Assembly (NCBI RefSeq): GCF_963675165.1
Contig: NC_087393.1
Span: 1,927,502 to 1,991,501 of the forward strand
DNA: 64,000 nucleotides
Direction: 5' to 3'
DNA from: Halichondria panicea
Taxonomy: Eukaryota > Porifera > Demospongiae > Suberitida > Halichondriidae
Shown here: positions 45,233 through 64,000 of the stretch, piece after piece
Layout: each line of letters starts with the position of its first letter
Numbering within the stretch: position 1 is the stretch's first letter
The notes under the pieces: generated by a model
Seen by the model: only the letters and a program-made list of their open reading frames with translations
What the model was told of the DNA's origin: nothing
Databases searched by the model: none
Made by a program: the position numbers and the translations under genes

Positions 45233-45271
45233 TCGTTCCCGGGTATCTTCCTGGATTTCCTGTGGGAAAAG
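45233..45271 (+). CDS. RRN3: RRN3-C exon f
   Basis: SFPGIFLDFLWEK, a 39-nt microexon with acceptor tttcag and donor gtgtga. Confidence 0.78.
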
Positions 45272-45343
45272 GTGTGAACTCCTGTCCAACTAATTAAATA
45301 TAGAGATCATAATTATATAACCTCTCTCTATATTTTTGTCCAG

Positions 45344-45480
45344 TTTCAAGATTTCAACACTCCTGCTGTACTGAGACAAACCTGTGCGGCCTATATTGCT
45401 AGCTACATCGCCAGATCAAAGTTCATTCCCATGACGATGGCCAAACTGTGTCTAAGCATCATGATGCGTCAAATTCATGA
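45344..45480 (+). CDS. RRN3: RRN3-C exon g
   Basis: FQDFNTPAVLRQTCAAYIAS, then YIARSKFIPMTMAK; ends in phase 2 at gtaagt. The ARSKFIP stretch matches the conserved HEAT-like core of RRN3. Confidence 0.85.
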
Positions 45481-45731
45481 GTAAGTTCATGTACTTTTAA
45501 ACATTTTAAAAACAACCGAGCCCAACTTATGTAAAAGTCATGGACAAATTGATCTGCATAATTATGTTACTGGAAAACCCAATACATGACAGATGTTATA
45601 TACAGATGTATATCGCTACACTGAGCTGTACATGTGCATTTATCCCTCCCCTCAAATCAATCAATATTGATTTTGGTAAGGGTTCGTAAATGCCAAATGT
45701 GGCAATTCATCACAATGTCCGTGTTATGCAG

Positions 45732-45862
45732 ATACTTGGATAGCTGTTCCCCTGACAACATGAAACCAGAGGTCAAACTTCACGGTCCATTCTTCTCACT
45801 CTGTCAGGCTGTGTTCTACGTGTTTGTGTTTAGGCATAAGGCACTACTGGACTCACCAGACG
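45732..45862 (+). CDS. RRN3: RRN3-C exon h
   Basis: YLDSCSPDNMKPEVKLHGPF, then FSLCQAVFYVFVFRHKALLD; donor gtgagt in phase 1. Highly conserved family block, open frame here but frameshifted in RRN3-B. Confidence 0.87.
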
Positions 45863-45880
45863 GTGAGTTACAGATCAATG

Positions 45881-46918
45881 GTTGTGTCAGGAGTTCCCCA
45901 GGGTTCGGTGCTGGGACCTCTTCTTTTCCTAATCTATATAAATGACATCGATCTACATCAAAATGAAGGAAGTCTCTTGCTCTATGCTGATGATCTTCTT
46001 CTTTACCATCCTATTCAATCTCCTGAAGATTATATAAAATTGCAAGGAGATATTGATCAACTCCAAGCATGGTCTGAAAGAAATGTACTCTTGTTTAACC
46101 AAAGCAAGTGTAAATACATGACTATATCAAGAAAATTCAGCCCACCACTTCCCAACATGTGTCTCAATATCAGTGGACGTCCCCTACTTAAAGTTGACCA
46201 CTACAAGTACCTTGGCGTGTGGATCTCTCACGACCTCTCACGGTCAAAACACATAGAAGAAATGTGCAGAAATGCCTGCAAGCAGGTTGGTATAATTTAC
46301 CGACAGTTCTATGGCCACTCGTCACTAGAATGTTTAAGACAACTCTACATCTCCCTTGTGAGATCAAAACTGGAATATGCTGCCCCTGTTTGGGATCCAC
46401 ACCAAAAAACAAATTCTCACAAAATAGAAAAAGTACAAAAGTTTGCCCTTAAAATCTGCACAAAACTTTGGAATATGGACTACGACTCCCTATTAGATAC
46501 TGTGGACCTATCGTCCCTTTCTACAAGAAGATTGTACCTGAAGCTATCATACCTTTACCAGGTAATAAATGGTAACTTTAAATTCCCTGATCCACCACTG
46601 AGTATGCCCTCTCAATCTAAGAAGCACAAAAAATATACAGTTTGAAAGACCAATTTGCAGAACAATTGCATATGCGAACTCTTTTTTCCCAAAAGCAATA
46701 TCTGTGTGGAATGAATTACCACTGGAGCTGCAGGAAAGTACATCGATTTTGTCATTTAAGAGAAATGTACTCTGTCACTTGTATTAGAATAATATTAGTC
46801 TTTATTTTTAATTTGTACTCGCTATTGTAAGTAATATATACAGGGCACACATTAGGTTAGCGTAATATGCTACTAGTGTATCCATGCATTTTGCAGAATT
46901 ATTATAAAAAAAAAAAAA
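45881..46918 (+). mobile_element. 5'-truncated non-LTR retrotransposon (reverse transcriptase)
   Basis: The insertion point is where RRN3-B and RRN3-C introns diverge (after GATCAATG). The frame to 46645 carries SGVPQGSVLGPLLFLIYIND, the YADD catalytic motif (YADDLLLY) and the KYLGVWIS thumb-region motif, typical of CR1/Jockey-type LINEs. A frameshift near 46640 separates the C-terminal tail (SFFPKAISVWNELPLELQ) ending at a TAG near 46790. An A-rich tail lies at 46906-46918. The endonuclease and fingers are missing, so it is dead on arrival. It lies in the same orientation as RRN3-C within an intron. No clear target duplication found. Confidence 0.88.
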
Positions 46919-47012
46919 TGATAGTAGAAATTTGTATTTACACACCCTCACACCACTAGCTGGTAGACTTCAGAAACGAGTTTGTTTTATAATTACATTT
47001 TTGTATTTACAG

Positions 47013-47077
47013 GATTGAAATTCTCGAGACAGCTCAATTTTGAGAGAGTCATCTCCTCTCGACTCAACCCTCTCAAG
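47013..47077 (+). CDS. RRN3: RRN3-C exon i
   Basis: GLKFSRQLNFERVISSRLNP, then LK; acceptor ttacag, donor gtgagt. Matches the family LNFER...LNPLK motif. Confidence 0.87.
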
Positions 47078-47192
47078 GTGAGTACAGTTACCCAGGTTGT
47101 GATCTGACTGTACATTGTGTTAGACTTACTCTGTATTGTGTCCATTCCTCACCCTCACAATCTGTCCACCCACCACACCCCCACACACTCAG

Positions 47193-47392
47193 GTGTGCCT
47201 CCCGACAGTAGTGGAAGTGTTTGCCTCCATCACCAACCATCACGAGATAGTGTTCTGCTACTCCATCTTGGAACAGAACAAACGACTCATTCTCTCGACT
47301 CCAGTTGTGATTCCAGAAGTTAAGGTTCAGCAACAGGAGCAAGCCAACCTCCTCGACTGTTATTTCCCCTTTGACCCCTACTGTCTGAAAAG
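47193..47392 (+). CDS. RRN3: RRN3-C exon j
   Basis: VCLPTVVEVFASITNHHEIV, then FCYSILEQNKRLIL and finally CYFPFDPYCLKR. Ends phase 2 at gtgtta. FPFDP...LKR is diagnostic for RRN3. Confidence 0.88.
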
Positions 47393-47582
47393 GTGTTACA
47401 ATAGTTAATACTTAATAACAGAGAGGTGCATGTTATTTGTACGTTAAGTACACAGAAACACTTTCCTTTACCCAGCCTCTTTGTCAAGACAAAAATTTTC
47501 ATTACGGTTAGTGTCGACCGCCCTTATTCAGAAACCATTATCCTTTATCAGAGGTTCCACAGTACAAGTGGAAGAGTTTTTA

Positions 47583-48018
47583 TGCCTCGGTGCACATGCG
47601 CAAGCAAGTAGTGTGTGTGTGTACACGGTGCGCATGTGCAAGCAAGGTATAATTAAGGTATAATTATGGTAGTGTGTTTGTGTGTGTGTTTGTGTAGACT
47701 GCTACAGCTGCTCAAGAATCAGTAAGTGCAAGTAAGAGTTTCTATAGGCTTCTAGTCATGTTTTCCTGAGTAGATTTGCAAAATAATGCTTCGTTCTCGA
47801 GTTATGCCTAGTTTTGAGGCTGGATGGCGTGTCCTTAGAGGGCCGCCTTCTAATTGGAGGTAAAAAAAAACGCTTTTCCAGCCTCCTAATACGACCACCT
47901 TTACCAGCATAATGCGACGCCTTAATAAGAGATTAATACGGTAGTAGCCTTATGTTGTGTAGCTTTGGCACCTCCACCAAGGTATCAGCATGTACATGTA
48001 CCTGCGGTGGTTTTATTA
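47583..48018 (-). repeat. R1 repeat, reversed and internally shortened
   Basis: Reads GCCTCGGTGCACATGCGCAA at its left and TATCAGCATG...CCTGCGGTGG at its right, the inverse of the 11068 copy. GT runs replace the long CA tract. Confidence 0.6.
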
Positions 48019-48556
48019 CTACCGTACCCTCGTGAAAATCTTGAATCAACGTCCATCCTCTCTTTTGCTTTGAAGTCTTGCACAAGGGTATTTTGGCTCG
48101 ATTCAATATACGCCCACACAGAATAAAGAGTTTGAGAATGCGTAATAGCTAAATACCACATGTACACTAGTGAAGAAAGCAAGTTTTTAGGTATTACTAT
48201 ACTCTTTGCTGGACCAAGCAAGATCAGACATAATTATAAGCTTCGGGACCTATTTAATTTGCCCTTGATGATGTATATATGTAGGGAACAGCTAGTCCTA
48301 TAATATGCAGAGAGAAAGGGAACAATTAACACAAATCTGCATGCACCCAGGCCAATTTTGCAGATTACCTTGCCTTGGTTTTCTGAAAGTACCTGATAGC
48401 TCTGTAAGAGTATGAGCTACCATTCTTCAGGAAGTTCCTGCTGCTACATCTGACGAGCAACGAGTTCATTCCTTATATCATACTACCAAGAGTATAATTA
48501 TGATAGAGAAGAGAGTATCGAACGTAGGCATACTGTACATCAGATGTATGCAGAGA

Positions 48557-48713
48557 GTAACGTGACTTCCTGTATCTGTCACAAGCTTGGAATTTGCACA
48601 CTGACCAATCCGAGCGTGGGTGATGTAATCAGTCAAGAAAGTAGATTACATCACGCTCGGATTGGTCAGTGTGCAAATTCCAAGCTTGTGACAGATACAG
48701 GAAGTCACGTTAC
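48557..48713. repeat. Near-perfect 157-bp inverted repeat (foldback)
   Basis: Arms of about 70 bp beginning GTAACGTGACTTCC and ending GGAAGTCACGTTAC, identical except for a 4-bp difference near the centre (GCGTGGGTGATG against GCGTGATG), with a short spacer around 48633-48645. No duplication of flanks seen. Confidence 0.9.
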
Positions 48714-49140
48714 CTTCCGTTGTCAATGAAATAAATGTTCATGCTATGTATTGAAATGAAAATTAATAAAGAATTATCATAGAGCCATTCAAGTGTAAGC
48801 CTCGATTTGAGGCCGTTGGAGGGCGTATATTTGAGTGAAAACTCGCCGTTCGCGATTAAACGCCCAGTTCCTAAATAAGCCTACGTATACTTCTTGCAGA
48901 AAAGTGTCGATGTATTTTCGCAAGGATACGGCAGAGCTTAGCCCTTTCCCTGCTTTAATTAAAAATGAATATTAAAGGGTGGGGATATTTTTGGGAGGAT
49001 ACGGTATATAGCTGATTAATAGGAGATATGTATATAATTATTCTGTTACAGCAACTATATCGACTCAGTAAAAATTGTTCCTTTTAATTGTTTTGTAAAT
49101 TACCATTATTGATATTGTTCACTTGTTTCACCCAACACAG

Positions 49141-49198
49141 GTCGTCATTGTACGTACAGTCACTCTATCAGGAGTGGGAGGAAATGCAAATAGCAGAG
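49141..49198 (+). CDS. RRN3: RRN3-C exon k
   Basis: SSLYVQSLYQEWEEMQIAE, same 58-nt length as 409-466; open frame. Donor gtgagg. Confidence 0.82.
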
Positions 49199-49516
49199 GT
49201 GAGGAAAAATGGTGTCCAACATCTATTCCACTATAGCAATTACCAGATTTTACATGTATCCCCGGTACATTGTACGTAAAGCTTGTGACATCAATTGTTA
49301 GGTGGAGAGCGAAATAATTACACACAACAAATTGCGTTGTACATGTACGACGACAACGATTTACGCGTACAGACTTATCTATTATGGTTACTATGCATCA
49401 CTGTAATATTATGGTTACTATGCATCAAGGGCCCTTGTTATCATTTTGAATAACTGCCAAAGACATTATAAATAGTCTATTAAACCAATCACAGTGATGT
49501 AGTTTAATGTAGTTAA

Positions 49517-50442
49517 CCCTTTAACCGTCGGATTCTTAATTAACAGTGAAGTGAAATGTCTGTAAATTCTCTATCGGGTTTCCAGAGCAATAAAATGCCT
49601 AGCAACCATATACCAATAGAATGCCCATACAACAAAGAATAAAATGGTGCAACATGTGTTGCCATAACAACCACGGTTATTACGCTCACCCGTTTTTATC
49701 ATTTTAAATGCTCGGCCAGCGGTGAGATAAAATCCAAAAATTTTTTTTTATGGATCAGCCTATCATATGGTATAAAGGCTTGACTAAGCTTGATTTTCTC
49801 ATCATATGAATGTAACAGTGCTAAAATATATCAATTTGAAGTACAATACGTACATGTAATACTATATCGGTGAACGATCTATGAAATTTACAAGCTCACA
49901 TAAAGACTGTTCATTACTGCTAATTCTATTTTAGCTATACTATACTTACTACTGATATTCTAGCTATACTATACTATACTTGCCAGAGTCACACAGTGAG
50001 CCCTCTCCTGGTCTTTCACCGTCCTGGTCCATAGCTCTAGCGTCTAGGTCCATGTCATGCATGTCCTCAGTCCCAGACAGTTCATCAGCGTCTGGCATAA
50101 AGCTGGTAGCCTTTGGGAGGTATCCTACTATCCCCTCTCCTTCATAGGCACTGTCATCACCAGAGGAGACATCGCCATTGCTGTCCTCAAGCTGTTCAAG
50201 CACATCGGCACAAGTAAACAACCTAGCCATAGCTATAAACTTCGTGCGGTAAGATGCTAATGAAATTTTAATATAGCAACGTGGCTTGGAAAATTCTAGA
50301 CTAAATTGCACGTGATTCTACAGCTCTTCCTCTATACAGGGATGTGCGTAGTTCGAGCTACTTCCTAAGTATCGCAGAATTATAATTTCGCAAAAAAAAT
50401 CACTATTGCGGGCCACAATCGTGGCCCGTGACGGTTAAAGGG
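49517..50442. mobile_element. piggyBac-type element, internally deleted
   Basis: 926 bp bounded by TTAA (49513-49516 and 50443-50446), with inverted ends CCCTTTAACCGTC and GACGGTTAAAGGG and a subterminal GGGCCACAATCGTGGCCC palindrome. TTAA targets plus CCC-starting ends are the piggyBac signature. On the - strand, 50230-49964 encodes MARLFTCADVLEQLEDSNGD followed by an acidic, Ser-rich stretch, as in the N-terminus of piggyBac transposases. The catalytic part is absent. It sits in the last RRN3-C intron. Confidence 0.88.
49964..50230 (-). pseudogene. piggyBac transposase N-terminal fragment
   Basis: Starts MARLFTCADVLEQLEDSNGD and continues rich in Asp, Glu, Ser and Gly (DVSSGDDSAYEGEG, ADELSGTEDM), ending at 49964. 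An in-frame upstream Met lies at 50311. The match to piggyBac is by composition and context rather than catalytic residues, which are not present. Confidence 0.6.
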
Positions 50443-50910
50443 TTAAACGTAGTTATAATTATAACGAGGAAGCATCATAACTGCGGCCTCACCTCGGTTA
50501 TAGAGGTGCTCGGGCGTGGCCCCGTATATCGCGCATGCGTGACTTACTGGCTTACACGTGCATATCGGGCTGCTCAACTGCTCAACTTTCGAGCCTCCCA
50601 CCCTCCCTGTCATGCAGACATTACTCTGACCACTCCTTTTCATCTTTTGATGTGATTACCAGTAAGGGGGCTGAATGAGCCCCCCCCCCCCAACACTTAC
50701 ATGCTTAATGCTAACCGCAGGGGCCCCTCTCTCAGTACTTTCCCAAAACCTAACCACAGTCACGTGACCCCGAATCCCGTCTGGGTTCAAAGGGCACGCG
50801 ACTCCTAATTAATATCCACGCCTCGGATATGACATACTAATTCTTGCATATTCATGCGACCATAGTTAAATGTTATACATGGTAATTATGTAATGTTTTT
50901 CTCCTCTCAG

Positions 50911-51015
50911 CTGGAAGATGACCACAGCTCTATGCCATGGCCTCCTCTCTCCCCAACAGTCTGCCCATGACTACCTCACTGGACTCATCTACCTTACTCT
51001 GTATCACCATCATAG
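50911..51015 (+). CDS. RRN3: RRN3-C exon l, altered C-terminus
   Basis: LEDDHSSMPWPPLSPTVCP, then TGA at 50968-50970. The other copies read MASSLPNSLPM here; ATGCCATGG in place of ATGG is a 5-nt insertion. A further 2-nt loss lies near 50989, and the ancestral stop aligns with TAG at 51013-51015. Confidence 0.78.
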
Positions 51016-51631
51016 ACTGAGCACTTTTTACCCGAGGCGCGCGTGGGCAGCCACGGGTATAGTAGTCTGTTGTTATAATTATATAGGATGAAATCATTTT
51101 CACTACTGTTCGAACATCGACAGAATCGATTTGTATGTAGGTAAAAATTTGCTATTTGACGAACATTTTTCCTGGGCGTGCTTACCGGAACGCATGCAAT
51201 GCTGTGCAAGGAAGCAAACTCACTGCAGTTCAAGTTCAATGAATTTTACGCCCCGAAAATTACCCACTACAATGTATACGGTGCAATGAAGAGTGTCGTA
51301 CAGGATTTTGAATTAAGTGGATCGATGCTCTGCAGATGTTTGGGGTTTGGGGGGTGTTTTAGTTGCATTACAAATGTATTACAGTACATTTTATGTGTCA
51401 TTTGTTTAAAAATAATTATATAAGGCACAGGTTGTATAATAATTATAATGATGCGAGTATAGCAGGCACCTCCAATGCTCACAGTCTTACTTCTTCTCAG
51501 GAGCAGTTATAGGTTGTACAGCGGCGTCACTGCATACGTACCTAAGTTTTTCTTCTAATTGAGCATGAAATAATCAACATAAATTCTTATACAAAAGCAG
51601 ATATAAAGAATTAACACATAGAAGTACGTAC
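51016..51631. other. Spacer between RRN3-C and ANK-3
   Basis: Short tail-to-tail spacer matching 1040-2230 and 32530-33300 in pieces. No gene. Confidence 0.5.
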
Positions 51632-62746
<11,115 letters not shown>

Positions 62747-64000
62747 CTGTACAGAGTCAAGTGAGGATGAGCAGGTGAACATACGTAATACATCATGTAT
62801 AGCAAGTAAATTTGGCCTGGAGTAAATTTGACGATTTGGTGAATATCTAGGTAGGGTAAGAAATTAGGTAATTGCCAATTTGCAAGCGTGGTGCCACTAC
62901 TTGAAAGGAAATAATGCTATAGGACATGGTGCCTTAACATAGAAATGGCATGTAGTGTACTGCATGTACTGGGTGCAGGTTACATGTATATATGCCAGTT
63001 CTGGCTTACACATTTGTTATATGCAACAGGAATGTATTCTTGCGAAACTCTATTAACCTTCCAGTCAATGTATAATTTGTATGCATGTATACGTAACGTA
63101 CCGTATAGTCTCGATTAAACACACAATGCCACACTCGTTTAGTCGCATCATGAGTGTATATTCGAGCGTTTACAACATCTATTGAGTGGTTTAGTGAAAC
63201 TAATGCATGCGCCCGTCAGTATATTTTCATGCATGTGCTAATTGGAGCTAGCCCATAATAGTACACATCTATCTACAGTTATGTAGTTGTAGTTTCAAAA
63301 AGATTAAGCGAGGATGGAGTCTATACTGTGAATGTCTCTTGTAGTAGAAAAAGAAGTAACATTGCAAACCTATAGCATTCCGAAGAGCTAGAAAGAGACC
63401 AGCCAATTAAGTTTTCTGTGTTAATAAGAAGCATGTACAAGAACAGAAAGGGCATGAGGAGGAGGAAGAAGCCATAATAATACAATAATTATTGTGTAGC
63501 ATGCATGCACTGAATGCATACATGTTTGTGACACTGTAAGAATTTCTTAACGGGTGAACCCAGGGCAAAGAACATTAAAGAGTGCCCTGTTTTGAATCAC
63601 GCACATGCACCGTCTACCGTTTCTAAACAAACGTGGCAATTCCATTAAAGGCACATGCATGTGCATATAATAATGCAGTCTAAAGAGGTCTGTTTCTACC
63701 ACATACATACAGTAGCAAGTACGCTTATGGTACCCTATCACGTACGCTAGCATATGTACAGTGCGTTTATTCGTACTCTTGTGTTTTTGTACCATTTAAC
63801 AGCTGGATCTATACAAACTTTTTGGGTATAAAGTAAAGAGCTAGTGGTGTGATATGGCTAGCAAGCGTTTTGCCAAGGCTTTTGTAGATCTAAAGACCCA
63901 CAAAAACATTATTTTTTGCAATGTGAAAAATTGCTATGATTGGCCGGGGGTAAAACACCAAAAGGCATAGAAACTAGAGAGCGTACGAGAGCATAATTCC
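62747..64000 (-). other. ANK-3 intron running off the window
   Basis: No coding signal. 63300-63600 matches 22030-22330 and 39250-39430; 63680-64000 matches 58640-58970, so the block order differs from ANK-1. Confidence 0.5.

Larger units (their letters stand above)
47393..49140 (+). other. RRN3-C intron j-k
   Basis: Contains a reversed R1 repeat (47583-48018), the hairpin element at 48557-48713 and unique AT-rich sequence. The matching RRN3-B intron is only about 375 bp. Confidence 0.55.
43272..51015 (+). pseudogene. RRN3: RRN3-C: 12 exons, 5'-truncated and frame-disrupted
   Basis: Exons: a 43272-43543, b 44387-44487, c 44549-44779, d 44901-44948, e 45008-45088, f 45233-45271, g 45344-45480, h 45732-45862, i 47013-47077, j 47193-47392, k 49141-49198, l 50911-51015. 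The predicted protein follows RRN3 closely: ANLISAQTFYL, LPTHACSHVQFLLFRL, ASYIARSKFIPM, LHGPFFSLCQAVFYVFVFRH, FASITNHHEIVFCYSI, FPFDPYCLKR. Roughly the first 100 or more residues of this roughly 650-residue family are missing. Exons a and b each carry a 2-nt TA excess that breaks the frame; the phases of neighbouring exons show that 270 and 99 nt are expected. Exon l has a 5-nt insertion causing an early stop. A retrotransposon, a piggyBac relative and two small DNA elements sit in its introns. Most likely a pseudogene with long intact stretches; sequencing error in the TA indels is the alternative. Confidence 0.82.

Overview
This is an intron-rich, AT-rich eukaryotic nuclear window dominated by duplicated DNA and small DNA transposons. 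It suggests an invertebrate animal, possibly a demosponge. That is inferred only from the mix of ankyrin and kinase paralogues, an animal-type RRN3 and the transposon types; no sequence here proves the species. There are no rRNA or tRNA genes, no CRISPR array and no bacterial operon structure.

Layout. The window holds parts of three copies of one cassette. Each copy has the 3' end of an RRN3-like gene (Pol I initiation factor) on the + strand, running tail-to-tail into an ankyrin-repeat gene on the - strand. In two copies a protein-kinase exon lies 5' of the ankyrin gene. Copy 1: RRN3-A (409-818, continuing left of the window), ANK-1 (26359 down to 2231), kinase-1 (28993-28073). Copy 2: RRN3-B (30482-32507, scrambled and frameshifted), ANK-2 (40347 down to 33308, start deleted), kinase-2 (42429-41509). 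Copy 3: RRN3-C (43272-51015, 5'-truncated, with frame-disrupting indels), ANK-3 (62746 down to 51632, continuing right of the window).

The ankyrin genes follow a strict design. Each exon is almost always 99 nt, carries one 33-residue ankyrin repeat, and has phase-0 introns on both sides. ANK-1 reads as start exon, short first repeat, then repeat types B-C-A-B-C-A-B-C-A-B and a terminal exon, about 398 residues. The B-C-A order repeats with its introns, so the gene seems to have grown by duplicating multi-kilobase blocks of three exons. Large blocks are shared among ANK-1, ANK-2 and ANK-3, and two exons (36242-36340 and 59986-60084) look like in-frame A/C fusions from unequal crossing-over. 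Both kinase exons end at a conserved phase-0 splice donor, so a kinase-ankyrin fusion transcript is possible but unproven.

Because many intron segments occur as paralogues, several mobile elements can be defined by comparing filled with empty sites. They are a 1.9-kb foldback element with a 4-bp target duplication, a CAGGGCTCG-ended element with a 6-bp duplication, and TA-target MITEs. Elements without a paired empty site include a piggyBac relative with TTAA ends, two elements with 9-bp duplications and a 5'-truncated non-LTR retrotransposon inside RRN3-C. The same comparisons reveal a recurring 4-bp difference, ATAT versus ATAATTAT, at unrelated sites. All coordinates and alignments were read by eye, so boundaries may be off by a few bases.
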